Assembly (NCBI GenBank): GCA_963169105.1
Contig: OY720641.1
Coordinates: 79,125,496-79,189,495, forward strand
DNA from: Ceriagrion tenellum
Lineage: Eukaryota; Arthropoda; Insecta; Odonata; Coenagrionidae
Direction of reading: 5' to 3'
Length of the DNA: 64,000 bases
The notes beneath the pieces are model-generated. The model was not told the DNA's origin, did no database searches, and saw only the letters and a program-made list of their open reading frames with translations. The number at the start of each line of letters is the position of its first letter. The first letter of the stretch is position 1. Positions 31,500-43,806 of this stretch are shown piece by piece. Both the position numbers and the translations under genes were made by a program.

Positions 31500-32500
31500 G
31501 TAATACTTTTGAAATTTTTATTTGACCATGCGTGCATATTATAGCATTATCCATGAACTCTTCCGGGATTTTCAACTGGAATAGTATTGAGTGAGACGCA
31601 TATTGAATTGATCATTCATACCCAGCTACTTTGCTCATTTTTCCTTCTGTTGATATGAAATAGTGGGCGATACTTCTAAGCCTCATTATTGTCATTTGAC
31701 ATTTGTTATTTTATCATTAAATATTTTAGCAGTTTCTGAAAAAAATCTACGATTTAAACGAAGAACAAAATCTCTGGTGCTCGCTTTCCGACTTATGGTT
31801 AAATTTGTAATTAACAATATATTTTACTCATTATATTTATTTATTAAGCATCATATTAAGATACTTTATATCATTAAAGGGAGTATTGTGAAAAGCTTAT
31901 TAACTTCCATTTATTCTTTCTTGAAAATTTCAAAATAATAATATTTAGATGCTAAGTATTGTGTTGAAATAACATGGAAAAGAGTTTTAATACACATTGA
32001 TAGTAAATACTTATTTCAAACCAATCTTAGTTGCTACATCAGGACTTCAAGTTGCTACCGATTGCATTTCTTATAACATGTATCCCCTTTCCTCGTTCAA
32101 TTCATCAATGCTTAAGTAGATATTTGCTATTTTATAGATATGTAGACCAACATAATCATCAGCGAGGACCGCAGTAATTAGCATGCAGGCAAGTTTCATA
32201 CGGAGAAATCAATTCAGATTTAGGTGAAGTTGAAACGCAAGTTAACGGTCGTCCGTTTAATCCCGTCCAGTCTAACTCCTCACGATGACACCTTCGTTAC
32301 ATGGGGGCGGTGCGCCAAGGTCCCTATCTCCCACCCACAAATTTCATCCTCTATCCTATTCCACCCCCTTGTCCTCCAACGAAAACTTCTTTTCGCAAGA
32401 ACCTCGGGAGGGGTAGGGGAACGTAGTAGGGTGTTCACGGAGAGAAGGAAAGGGGGCGCGGAGGAGGCCTCCGCCTTTACTCACCGGAGCATGTTTTAAG
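31500..32500. other. no gene recognised
   Basis: AT-rich to 32220, then increasingly GC-rich toward the asymmetric tract. No domain recognised in the frames at 31663-31938 or 32224-32499. Confidence 0.4.
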
Positions 32501-32965
32501 GCGACGCTCTAAACTTGGTTGGAAGTTTCTCCTCCCTGCGAGAAGGTGATGGTGGTGGTAGTATGGGGAGAGTGGGGAGGGTATTGCCCGCTCGAGCTGT
32601 TATGGTTCGGGGCCGTAAAATAAGCGGGAAGAGGTGAGTTGGCAGGGGTCTTGCTGCGCTTGGGAGATGAGTACAGGAAAGGGGGCGGTGTGCTAAGGGT
32701 ACGGGGCCGGAGAACAGACCGAGGAGATATATATATATATGTATGGAGCGAGTAGGGTTTGATTGAAGTTCGTCTCAGCCTTTCGCTTAGGCGCCGCCGA
32801 GCGCAGGTGGGGGGGGGAGAGGTATGGCGAGGGGGTGGAACTTCTAGGGTGTCGGGGGATGGAATCTTGGGAGGAAGAGGTTCTCCCCCCCCCCAGCTCC
32901 TGGGGATTGGGCGGGTGAAGGCGGTTTCGCGACAACTCCCGAGGTGTGTCCCCGGCACGATTGTT
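32501..32965. repeat. purine-rich, GC-rich tract with short AT microsatellite
   Basis: G/A-rich on the plus strand, including runs of seven to nine G or C (32810-32818, 32884-32894) and an AT dinucleotide run at 32726-32740. The minus frame 32509-32958 is open for 149 codons but is proline/threonine-rich low complexity; overlapping frames are open too. Confidence 0.5.
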
Positions 32966-35785
32966 GCGCCGTCAGCTTCCCTTGGCTGCGACCCTTTTCA
33001 CTCCAGAGCGGCTCGGTTAGACTTTCTGCGCCCGTCCGAAACCATTTGGGTAGTCCCAGTTTAAACGCGTATAAGCTGAGGTCTATAATTCTCTTGGAAC
33101 GCGGATTAAGCGATTTTGTGAAGTGAGCGTCAGATTTGTTGAGTGGGTGTTGCATAAATTATTGTCGGCCCATATTTGCAAAATCCTCAAGGTTGAAAAG
33201 AATTGGAAAAAAATTCGTATGATTGTAAAACGTGGCAGACCGTATAAAAATTGAACTTCGAACTGCATATTAGTATTTAACGTAGACATTGTCTCTCAAA
33301 ACATTTAAACGTATTTACAACCAATTATGGGCTTTGTTAATGAATTTAATGCATTAACACTTGAACTGGTACTAATAATGACTTTGTAGATCCACGAATG
33401 TGTAAAAATTTGCATAAAAATCCATTTAGGTGAGCTGTCCCAGGATAATCTTAGTTCTGTTGAATGACGCTTATGGATAAAAATGAATTAACCTAAACTA
33501 ATAGATATGGAAATAAATGGGTTTTTCAGCATAGCACAATTGCGGAGCAGCTTTCTTTGGCGAGAGTCATTTTGCTATTGATACGGGTTGGAAATTTTCT
33601 AGCGAAAGAAAACAGCGTTGACTGACCACTTATACGTGCCTAAGATATTATGTGTATCTCAATGACTTGTAATAAATATTTAAGGGGAGAGAATATTATT
33701 ATACAGCGTAAGTATGGATATTGAACATCCTACCCAGAAACTTTGAAAGTGCATGTACTAATCAATTGATATCAATCAGTATACCAGGCCATTTTTGTAT
33801 TATGTGTAATATGGTACAGTTCTTTGGAAATTCAAGAGTTATGTTCTGATAGAAAGACGTAATTTGTTCATGAGAAATATATTATTTGTGAAAAATGTCA
33901 TTGGAAATGGGAAGAGCGTCTATACGTTTAGAAAATAGAACTTTTCAAAATAGAATATAGAACAGTTTTCAATTAGTCCTTCTCTGCTCGTAATTCTCGT
34001 TCCATGAAATGAGGCTTACTTCAGACTTTTTTCTACCAGACTGATCGAGAATATTCGCCAATTATTCTTCATACTAATATCAAATAATAAATCTCGATTC
34101 ATTTATTGTAATAAAATGATTGTTAATGGCGCATCTTTGTGCACTAGAAAGCCTTCTTTGAAGCCTAATAGTACATTCTAAACATGTAATTGTCAGGTAA
34201 AAAGTCTATAAATAAGATAAAAGTTAGCTCGATATGAAATGTGAGGGTAAATATGGGAACTGAGATCTCAACACACCAAATGGTATTAAAGTTTACTGCA
34301 CCTCATCATACATTTCTGTGAAGGTTACTTGTCTATGCACCCTATTCTTCGCACGTATCCGACGCCGTATTTAGCCTCATTTCATTTTATTTCCCGTTCC
34401 GTTACCATGTCCGTCTGAATGGCTAAGGTTAAAGGTTAAATTATTTACATATCCTGAATTCAGCGCAAAAATAGCTCCATCTTCGCATATAGATTGCTCA
34501 ATTTATTAGTTTTGGCCAATTTTAGCCCATTGCTACTATGATGCCATATTTTTCGATAATATTTTGATGTTTATCTATAAAGTCTAGAGATTTATTTGGC
34601 ATGGGCAGTGGTGGAAATAGAATATATAAGGTAAATAAAACTCATCCAAATATAAAAAAAATCCAAATATCGTTGGTAATTCTGCCAACGTATGTAACGT
34701 AACGGCGCATATACTTGCGCACCAAGCACGTCACTTCTTGTCAGAGGGTTTATTTTTATAAAAAAGGCAATTCCAAGGGGAGTTCCAATTTAGAGTATAC
34801 ATGAGTTGTGTTGATTCTTTTATTCCTTCTACTTGAGATAACAATGCTGAAGACAATATCATTTATCTGCGATCTCCAAAAAAAGCAAGTTGGAGGGCGG
34901 AAAGGAGAAAAGCAATGAAGAGGCTAAAAAAATGGGGAAAAGGATTCACAAAGATGGAGATGAAAAGTGAAATACCCTCAGGCAGATCATTGTGCCTTCC
35001 TCTATATTTGTGGTCATGAGGGAGCATTGGAAGAATCTTACTCTACTTATCTTATACAAAGGGTGTATCTAAACATGGGACTAATTTAGTGTCCTAGATA
35101 TAACGCAGCTCTAAATTAATATCTACCTTATACTTAATTATATCCTTGAAAACCAAATTTCATGAAATTTAAAAGCTACCTTAGTCATGAATAAACCCTC
35201 CAAATCTCTTACGAGTGCTATCGTAGTCCTTACATTTTCTGAATCTTATTTCGAACTGCCCAGTGGTATTCGACAAAGCGTGAGGCTTTGTATTTTTCTT
35301 TTTCGCTTGAAGTCTTTGAGTACAAGGCTTCAGATGTAAGAGTAAAGAAAAACACATCAGACTTTGAAATAGCGACGTAAAATCTCTAGTTCACTTTCCC
35401 TTAAGATGATGCTCTATTATCTAGTGAGCCAGAGGATCGAGAAATTTCTACGTCTCCGTTTTTTTGGCGTTCCTCCACTTTCATAGAATAGTCTCTGTAG
35501 AACTTGACACTTATAGAAATCCTTAATGGTGAAACTAAATCTCTTTTATACCCGTTAGAATTAATGCGTAAATGCTTTGAATTTGGCATAACACAATAAT
35601 ATTTGGCTCGAGATGCAATTTATAGGGCACGTTTCTATCGAAGTGTAGTTTCTTTCAACAAGTGCTATTTTATGATTCAGTAAGAAACTGAGTCAGAGTG
35701 AGGCTGCCATGGTTGTGAGTTAAGGCAGTGGGTTAAGGTTTTTTTTTCCTTTTTCACCTCCTCTCTTGCAGCCTTTATATCTCCT
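32966..35785. other. no gene recognised
   Basis: 2.8 kb, AT-rich, no element or gene recognised. Open frames are short and without domains. Confidence 0.45.
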
Positions 35786-35789
35786 TATC

Positions 35790-35940
35790 CTTTCAAAAAA
35801 ACTTACAATTTCACAGTTATATGAAATCCACAGTGGAAATATCATTCGCCTGGACTGGGCATCGAACCCAGATCCCTCGATTTCGCTTCGAGTGCTCCAA
35901 CCAAAAGTAGGGCTTTATCCTATGGACTGTGGTGCTTAGC
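35790..35940 (-). mobile_element. tRNA-derived SINE, left member of inverted pair
   Basis: On the minus strand: GAGCACTCGAAGCGAAATCG, then the T-arm/B-box-like CTGGGTTCGATGCCCAGT (35854-35871), then GGCGAATGATATTTCC and the tail. Matches the plus-strand copy at 36030-36155. Confidence 0.65.
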
Positions 35941-36029
35941 GCTCGCATACGTGTAGCACTGGCATCATATGCATGGTATCTGTGAGGACTACTTACTCCT
36001 TAAAGCCCTCATAAATTTCACAGTGGAAG

Positions 36030-36155
36030 ATGACACCTGGGTAGCTTAATTTGATAGAGTACTCGGCGCGTTCGAGGGATCTACATTCGATTCCCAGGCC
36101 AGGCGAATGATTTTTCCTCCGTGAATTTCACACAGTTGTGTGATCACTAGCGTGT
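36030..36155 (+). mobile_element. tRNA-derived SINE, right member of inverted pair
   Basis: A-box-like TAGCTTAATTTGATAGAGTA, B-box-like CTACATTCGATTCCCAGG (36081-36098), then GGCGAATGATTTTTCCTCC and GAATTTCACACAG. The heads of the two SINEs face each other across about 90 bases, so both would be transcribed outward. Confidence 0.65.
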
Positions 36156-37368
36156 GGCTCCGTTGAAGTAACTGCGCGGCTAGTTCCGCCGTTTTTTGAA
36201 AAATCTACCATTTCACTTTTCTCTTGACTTATACACCTAAAACCTGGAAATACCATCGTAAAAATCACTCTGTAGTTTTATTTGCTATTACACTAAAGCG
36301 AAACTATCCTAACCTAAGGATATCAACTCATTTTCTAGTCATGAATGATATGAAGAGCAAGATCGAAACAAATTCCCCCAAATTTGATTCCTTCATGACC
36401 TCGGTTGGCCTATTTACTCGCTGTTTTTGCATTCTCTTCTCCCAAGAAGAAGATTAAATATTCAACTCAATTTTTCTGCATTGGTCACCTTGTATTATCA
36501 AGTACCAAACGAAATACGCGCGGTCGGATATCTTTTCGTGGTAAAAGTCCCTTCGCTGTCGAAGGTTGAACATTGTTTACCTCTTGTCTACATTATTCTG
36601 TATTTTCGTAGGATGATATCCTATTGATGGCAAACAAATATTCTGTTAATGGTGCTTGTATAACACTTCCTGCCTACGCATCGGCTCCTAAGCAAACAAG
36701 GCTCAAGGCGGTGTTCGCATATGTTATGGAACCTTAGTCAATTAATCCGATGCGAAGTAGCCTATCTTGGTTACTCCATGTGTAGGGAGCCGATATACAT
36801 GCTGAAGATCCTATTTATGCTAGGTGGACTCTATTAATAAGAGCAGACGAATATTGGGAGGAAACCTGGGTGAAATGACCTAAACACATTAGCTAAAACC
36901 CCTATGTAGAGCATAGCATAGAGTGCTTCTGAAACTTGTGGCTGCTGCGAATAAACCACGGCTGTGATAGAGGCCCAGAAACCTGGTGGCCCCTATGACG
37001 AGCATGACCTGAAGGAGAGAAAAACATATTCCGGGTGTGGAATAAGGTGACCAAGTATTCCCACTGGGGAATATGCGGGAGTCCTGCGATACCTTTGAGC
37101 GATCATCGTGGCCTGATTCACCTTCAGTGACCTTTTCAGTGATTCTTCTCGTAAATTCCACCAAGCTTTACTGTATGTTTAACTGAATGCTCGTGAGTTT
37201 CTATGCCAAGAATACAGGCAAAAACATTCTTAGGGGTGAGAAAAATGGATGAGGAAGAATGATTTGTGTCAGGTGTTGCAGGGGAGCAGATATGGGTCAG
37301 TGTTGAGTTCAGAGCAAAGCAAACAATAAGGCAAAATTATGGTCAGCCATTATGCGTTTGCCACTATG
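36156..37368. other. no gene recognised
   Basis: The minus frame 36889-37164 (91 codons) has normal complexity but no domain that I recognise. No other feature. Confidence 0.4.
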
Positions 37369-37485
37369 ATCTCTTTTTGCTCGTGTTAAAAACGGTATTT
37401 TAAACCTGTCCGTTCTGCAGTCTATTTCTCTTATTTTATTCTTACGATCTGATCTACCGTAGCATGTTGTAGTTGGTAAATTAAT
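37369..37485 (-). pseudogene. CR1-like LINE RT remnant
   Basis: About 115 bases of the RT tail on the minus strand: CYGRSDRKNKIREIDCRTDR, then FKIPFLTRAKRDHS. It aligns with the KIRELDCRTDRYKMSFFPRTIR segment of the copy at 2.55-3.37 kb. No 3' UTR or tail is attached. Confidence 0.7.
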
Positions 37486-37556
37486 AACTTCGTTGGAAGA
37501 AAAATATATGCTTTGAATTTAAATATGAGAGTATTAATATTTAATGTCCATTGTCC

Positions 37557-37603
37557 AGACTGTCCATTAAAAATTAAGAGTCCTAATTTTTAATGGACAG
37601 TCT
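37557..37603. repeat. perfect 20-bp inverted repeat
   Basis: AGACTGTCCATTAAAAATTA (37557-37576) pairs exactly with 37584-37603 across a 7-base loop. It lies 70 bases from the LINE remnant. It could be a small hairpin or MITE core. Confidence 0.85.
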
Positions 37604-38938
37604 AAAAGCGTTTCCCATCTCAATTGTTACAAGAGGTCAGTATTACTAGTGAGACTAACGTATTGGCCTTTTTCGTATCTTGCTGATCTTCTCTGTGAGT
37701 GCTCTATCTATTTTAACGCTATTTCACTAATGCTGGTAGCGTTTTCCATTCGCTAACTTCTTCGCGTTACTCTTTTATAATCTTACATCATACTTTCAGT
37801 TCTCTTGTGCTCATTAATTTAGCGTGTAAGTTTATTACTGTAATAGTTCACTTCAAAATGTTATTTTCAATGAATTTTGGAGTGTCTAGAAAGAATTTGT
37901 TGATTAACTTCAATTTTTATGGAAATAATTGCCTCGTTTTTTGTCGGTTTTGGAATTTTACCTATCGTTTCCGGATGGATTATCGAAGAAAACAGAGGTA
38001 TCATTGTATCTTTCGTTGAACTGATGACGCTAGGCAAATGCAAAGCTTTTCCAATGAGTGGGTCGTATAGTCGCAAGGATATAAGAAAGTGAGACCTCAG
38101 AGGCTTGGAGAGTTATTCTTGGTATCGATTAGTATCCAAATAAATTTGGCAAAAATTTAGTCGGTTATTTAAAAATAGATTTTTTTCTAATTTTCGTAAA
38201 GTACTTTCGTATTGTGTCGTCGTGTGTTCCGGTCGATTAATCATAGGAATTTCGTCATCTTCATTTCAATTCAAAATGAGTAATATGTACTAATATATAG
38301 TGGAAGAAGGTGATATTAGGCTATAATGCGTTCATTTCATTCTACCAGATATCAATCGATCGGGAGAATTCAAATCTTGTATTCACGCGCTTTCCGATGC
38401 TTTCAGTTCAAGATTATGGGATGTTTGATTATCGCTGTTGGTGTGGTATGTGATATTGTACCGTATTGTTCTGATCAGCATCGAGAATTTTCTGATACTC
38501 ACTCTTAGAAATGTGGACTCAATTCTGACCCATGATCATCCTTAATTAACTTTCCAGCGGATTGATAATCAGGTAATAATTGTCGTTGTTGGTGGCAGTT
38601 ACTTTTAAATGATCTGCCATTTTCGTGCTCGGTTGAAAGTTTCGATACATTATTCGTTTTAATAAATAACTTCATACCTTTTCTTTTATCTTAAAATTTG
38701 GATTAATACTGCGCTTTCTGATGGACTTTGGGATGGGAGTTACCTTCAGGTTAGCCAGGAAAGGTTAAACGAACTTGATATTTTATAAAACAGAATATTA
38801 ACGTAACTGAGTGGAACAAAGATTTTAATTTCTGCCAGATTCTATGTCACCTAAGATGATAACAAAGTTTGGATGATGAAGTACCTAAGTAAGGAGAAAC
38901 CTAAGTAAGGTTTTAATTTCTCACGCTCTCACATGTTA
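37604..38938. other. no gene recognised
   Basis: AT-rich, no gene or element recognised. Confidence 0.45.
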
Positions 38939-39214
38939 AGGCGGCCCCGGTGGCTGCGGGGTTAAGTTCTCGCCAGCTAAACTGAGAGTCGCGGGTCCAA
39001 TCCCGCCTGGGCGGGTATTTCTCCACACTGTCAATAATGATGTCTGTCAAGTTCTGTTGGTCCGGTCCCTGAAAAACCTGGTGATAGGCTTAGTAGCCTA
39101 TTGGGATACCAGGTGCATACGGGCCAACAGAACTTGACAGACATCCATGCCCTGTGTGGTGAAAAAGCCGCCCAGACGGGACTCGAACCCGCAACCCTCA
39201 GTTTATATTAAGAG
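38939..39214. mobile_element. palindromic SINE pair with tRNA-like ends
   Basis: Nearly the whole 276 bases fold back on themselves. The left end carries a tRNA-like head on the plus strand, with a perfect T-arm-like GCGGGTCCAATCCCGC at 38991-39006. The right end carries the same head on the minus strand (GCGGGTTCGAGTCCCG, near 39177-39192). Between them the body GATGTCTGTCAAGTTCTGTTG is present in both orientations, and the centre is a hairpin (AACCTGGT...ATAGGCT-TAGT-AGCCTAT...ACCAGGT). It is either two SINEs joined tail to tail or one fold-back SINE. Confidence 0.75.
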
Positions 39215-39215
39215 A

Positions 39216-39470
39216 ATATTATTATGACATGATTTGCAACACAATACCATCATGACGGATAGGCGGAGAGCCGAACGGATAGGTACAAAAACTCGTTCTT
39301 TCCGCACACAATAAGCAATCACAATAAAAATTGAGCTCCACTTAATACACTCCCATAATACATGTCACCATTTCACCTCCCAGAAACTTTTGTTTTTACA
39401 CGGCTGGTGACCTAACACTCCCTGCCACACGCCCATACGGCAGTTCGTAGGGTATTATGCATATGTAGTT
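39216..39470 (+). mobile_element. CR1-like LINE 3' end (subfamily C), decayed
   Basis: Matches the last ~250 bases of the copy at 26.13-26.69 kb, including GAACGGATAGGTACAAAAAC and the hairpin region CCCTGCC...GTAGGG, in which one outer pair has become a G-T wobble and the inner stem is partly lost. Tail reduced to about one unit. Confidence 0.78.
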
Positions 39471-41203
39471 GAGCAGAAAACTTGGCAACCCAACATGCAG
39501 CAACTATCTAAAACAACAAAATGACGAGTATTCTCTCAATTATGAACGATGACAAATCAAGCTGCTCTTTCAGGTATCACATTTACGTGAAGTTTTTATT
39601 ATTTTTTGTCTGCTACAATGAACGAATTACTAACAAGTTTTGATCAAGAAAATAGAGAAATTAAAGTTTAGGAAATATTTTAAAAAATATATCAGTATTT
39701 GGTAGTGGCATGTGAAAGAAGTTTTCTATCATGAGTGTTTGAATACATATTCACGCTATCGCTGTATAAAATACTTTGTTGTCTCTTGCATTGGATTGGT
39801 AAATGAATCGAATTTTTGAATAAATATTACTATTATTTTTAGAATTATTAAGAGAATATATTAATTAAATGTACGTTTTACTATTCCTATGCAATATTTT
39901 TGCGTCAAAAGGGACATTAGAGGGCTTAGGTCTTCAGGCAATCGGTGCTAAAAACTGTAACGTTCGCTGTTGCTATATGTACTGCTATTTACAGATTCAA
40001 AATACCCAAAACAGCAAACTTTGATTTCTAATAGCTATTTGAACTCACATTTTATTAAATTTGTATTCGGGATGAACAAATAGAATGCTTTTTGGTTAGG
40101 TCCTATGTCTTATGAACAAATTTTCGTGATGTTTCTCCATAAAGTATCGTATATTCAATGCACTACACTTTAACTAATCAATCTCTTGAAATGCGTTTCC
40201 TAGTAGAATATTATAAATGATAATATTTTAGTTGTGGAAGCGTCACATATACGTTTAATGCAAAGCGTTTGTCTGAATTCATGCCTCGCATAAAGAGCTT
40301 AATCTCGACTAATACGCCACGAAAGGAAATATATTAGTGTAGAAATGAATGCTTCAACAATGGAAAAAAACATCACGTTTACCGCCGCTGGCATAACTTT
40401 ACTTCCTCGGCATTTGTCACCATCTTTGAATAGATTTCTCGGATCTAGCCCGCAAAAACGTTTTGGAAGTCGGCACAAATTTGTGGAAAATGAATGTGGG
40501 TCATAAATAACCATTTTTTCCGCTTTTTTACACCGAAATGAAATCTACCGTCAGAATTCCTTGGTTCATGGTCGTCCCTAGCAAACGTTGAGCTCCCTCA
40601 TACGCGGAGACGTTCAATTTATACCCAGAGGTAGCTTGCTCATTGGCATTCAGGGCGGAGAGTGGAGCGGCCGATCAGGAACAATGGTCGCTTTGAATAT
40701 AAATGCGTTTTATCGCATGTGCTCGCCTTTCTTCCCCTGTGCCGAGTATGTCCGCCACCTTCAGTGCCGCTAATCACCGGGGATGCTTCTGGCGTTGGTA
40801 TTTTTTTTCTCCCGTGGAAGCTGCGGAAAGCTATTAAAAGTTTTAGCCGGCAATGTCCATGGGAATTCCGTTTCTTCGGAGTTGGTGGTCTCGAACCTTC
40901 GTGAACAATTGGAATTCGAATGGAATAATGGTCGGCTCGGGTTTAATACGTGTATGAAGATGAACTACAAGGAATATGATGTTTTTCATGCAAAGTATTC
41001 TATTTTATATTGTTGCGATACACCTAAAATTAGTTCGAAAAGATAATTTTGTAAATAAAGTATCCTGACTTGATTCATAGTTTTTATTATTATGAAAATA
41101 TGAATTATTTCCCTGATGTTGCATTTGAAGGGGAAGCGAATATATTTTTCTGCTTGGTGTCCTTTTAAAAACTCAATGGTCATGTATTTTTCTTTCTTTC
41201 AAC
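39471..41203. other. no gene recognised
   Basis: AT-rich to 40550, then a GC-richer patch (40560-40900) with overlapping open frames but no recognised domain. Confidence 0.4.
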
Positions 41204-41906
41204 ACCTTATGATATGACTGTTCCTTTTTTCGGGATTCATTCCGCGATGTATGTTTTTAGAAAACAACAGAAAACAGAGAGAAACCAAAGGCATATGCCA
41301 CTCTCCCTTATGTGTCTGGAACTACGGAGAAAATTTTCAGAGTTCTATCGAGGTACAACATAGTTAGCAGATTCACATGCACGACGAAGACAGGGGACGT
41401 ACTTCTGAAAGCCAAAGACCCGCTTCCACGGAACCTCTACGGAGGAATATATGAAGTTTTGTGCAGCTGTGGACAACCATATATAGGCCAGACATGCAGA
41501 GCCCTAAAAATACGCCTCCAAGAGCATCAACGGGCAATTAAAAATAATAATTACCGCATTTCTGCAAAAGCGAAAAAAGGGAAATACGCTGTTACCCAAG
41601 ATTAATCAGGGAGGCTATAGAAATTGCGAAGAGACCGGGGAACGTCAACCGAGAAGACTGTTACTAGTTGAGTAGCAGTCTAAAACGAATTTTTTCCAAT
41701 TTAAATTCCGGCAACAATGGGAGTCCAGACTTATATATTTAAAGACGAGCGAGACAAAGAAATCAGCTCAGTTAATCTGATGAACCTGGCAGGAGAACCA
41801 GCGAAATATTGTTGTTTTCTTAAAACATAAATCGCGGAATGAATCCCGAAAAAAGGAACAGTCAACACTGCATCCGCGGAAGCCTACGAGCTAACCTTAT
41901 GATATG
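41204..41906 (+). mobile_element. Penelope-like element, 5'-truncated, with 13-bp target-site duplication
   Basis: ACCTTATGATATG is repeated exactly at 41204-41216 and 41894-41906. The ~677-base insert starts with ACTGTTCCTTTTTTCGGGAT (41217 on). The same sequence returns inverted at about 41820-41864, so about 42-bp inverted repeats flank a coding fragment. Between them lies a GIY-YIG endonuclease domain. After the right inverted repeat a further ~30 bases precede the duplication. This fits a truncated PLE insertion. Confidence 0.88.
41261..41605 (+). pseudogene. PLE C-terminal fragment with GIY-YIG endonuclease
   Basis: Reads PKAYATLPYVSGTTEKIFRV, the segment linking RT to endonuclease in Penelope-like elements, then KDPLPRNLYGGIYEVLCSCG, QPYIGQTCRALKIRLQEHQR and AIKNNN. 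GIY and YIG are the signature of this nuclease fold, with the CxC and the arginine and histidine that follow also conserved. The frame stops at 41605, where the family usually continues for some tens of residues. Traces of this (AKYCCFLK-like, 41795-41830) appear in another frame before the right inverted repeat, so a frame change has occurred. RT is missing, so it is non-autonomous. Confidence 0.85.
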
Positions 41907-43650
41907 TTTAATTGTCAATTTATTTTGAAAATATTTATTCCTTAGACGTAATGACCAAACTCGTTTCAGATTTTTTCAGACTTATCCCATGTTGTAACTT
42001 TTGAAATTTAAAGGATAAACACATATTTAGTTAATTGAAGGACCAAAACAATTATCTATAGAACTTGTACTTCCGTTATCATAAGCATTCTTCGACTGAT
42101 TTGTATTGTTCAATGTATTGTAAACTTACATTAAACACTTTATTTTAATGTACGTTTATTGAAAACTTACATTTAGTGTAACTTAAAGTACATGATCCTT
42201 AAAAAAATGTTCTCGCGATCAGTTGTCAAATCTAATCTTGTTGAATCTCTGAATCCTGTAGTCTGTTGATGCAAGGTGGATTAAATTCTTGAATACAACG
42301 ATTTCCCCATGAAAGTGAATGGACGATGCTATATACGACTTATCGTTTATTTCTCGCGTCACAGGGTTAGTGTCTTTTTATATGGCTAATATTCATTTTC
42401 ATAAGGTTACTTCAAAATATATCACTCTGAATGTAGTTGATATTATGACAAGATTTGGAATTGGTATATGAATCTGTTTCACATCACTCAAATGGACTGG
42501 AAAACGTTAAACATTCCTGCCATGATTGAATGATAGCGAAAGCCTGGTCTGTTGGAAGGAGAATATAGTATTCATAAATTAAATAAAAAAAACTGATGTG
42601 GATTTATTTTCTCTTAGTTCATTCTAACAGAAAACCAGGCTATTAAAATTTGATGCATGTAGTAAAACCTGAAAAATTGGTCAAAATCAAGTCAAGGTAA
42701 TTTTTTATCTTTTTTGGTGGTTTTGACGTGGAATTTCCCATAGGAAAACACTATATCCAACACTATCATAAGGAAAAAATTAAATGGGTAAGCTGATTGA
42801 GACACAGAAGATTAGTAAGGAATGTAATGCAGGGGAAATTGCATTGGCCAGCTACGTAATGCAAAAGAGATATGGACCATAATAGCAACATGAATATAAT
42901 GAATTTAGCGGTAGAATGGGTGGCTTAAGTCGACCGATATTACGAGTGAGTTACAAAGGAGAATTGACGCGCTGGATAACCTTCATTAATATTTTGTTTT
43001 GCCCTTTTTTGGGTTTATGCCGCGATCTTGCAATTTTTTGACGAAAATATCGGTAAATACTTTCACATTACTTTGATGTAACTTCTCCCTTCTAGCAGGT
43101 TAGGTTCTTGTGGTAATCTGTAAAAGCATTGGAATAATTAAATTTGTTAATGCTCATTTCTAATGCTATTAAAAGGACTCGTGTTCTAGAAGGGTACAAA
43201 ATTCACTGTTGGCTGAATAAGTATTTAGATAAAATATCTCCAAGAAAGGTTTGCTTATTTTCTCATGAAATCAAATTGTTCCTTTCTCACATCCCACTTT
43301 ATTGCGTTAGTGCTTTTTTTCTGCTAGACCAAGCATTGGCGACTATTTATGGATTATTTTAATACCTTTCTGTGTCAGAAACGGGTTGGGAGTTAACTGC
43401 AGAGAGTTTGATGGCGGTATTTGTTATGCAATTTTGAATTTTGCGATAGCGCTTTTCTGAAGTACTAATCCCTCTGTACCATTGCTGGATAGATGAAGAT
43501 CATTTATGGCTAAGCACCATCACGGTTGTATCATGTAAAGATTAGAAAACATCGAATTAAGTTTCATTTGAAATTTTAGTAACAGGCTTACTGTGTCTAT
43601 GAGCTAGTATCAATGTCAGGGTTTTGAAAATCGCTATTATTTAATTTAAT
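41907..43650. other. no gene recognised
   Basis: 1.7 kb AT-rich DNA; the frame at 43144-43362 has no recognised domain. Confidence 0.45.
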
Positions 43651-43652
43651 AT

Positions 43653-43806
43653 TTTGTAATGATAACATATGACTTTGTTTTTCCACATTTTTTTATTTTT
43701 AACGACCCGGGTTTCGACATTCGACGTCATCTTCAGGTGAACGTCGAAACCCGGGTCGTTACAAATAAAAATATGTGGAAAAACAAAGTCATTACATCAT
43801 TACAAT
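43653..43806 (-). mobile_element. fold-back element with hammerhead-ribozyme-like core
   Basis: Inverted repeat with about 50-base arms (43669-43718 and 43743-43792) and weaker extension on both sides. On the minus strand the centre reads CCTGAAGATGACGTC, then GAATGTCGAAACCCGGG. CUGAAGA fits the hammerhead core CUGANGA, a short GAC/GUC helix II follows, then GAAAC, and CCCGGGTCGTT can pair with the upstream arm as helix III. PLEs are known to carry hammerhead motifs in their terminal repeats. Helix I is weak here and activity is untested. Confidence 0.7.

Noticed and set aside
36889..37164. 91-codon minus-strand frame as a gene
   Set aside because: Normal complexity but no domain, no context and no supporting repeat copy.
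38939..39020. Functional tRNA gene
   Set aside because: The T-arm is good, but the acceptor arms do not pair properly and the same head is repeated inverted; better explained as a SINE.
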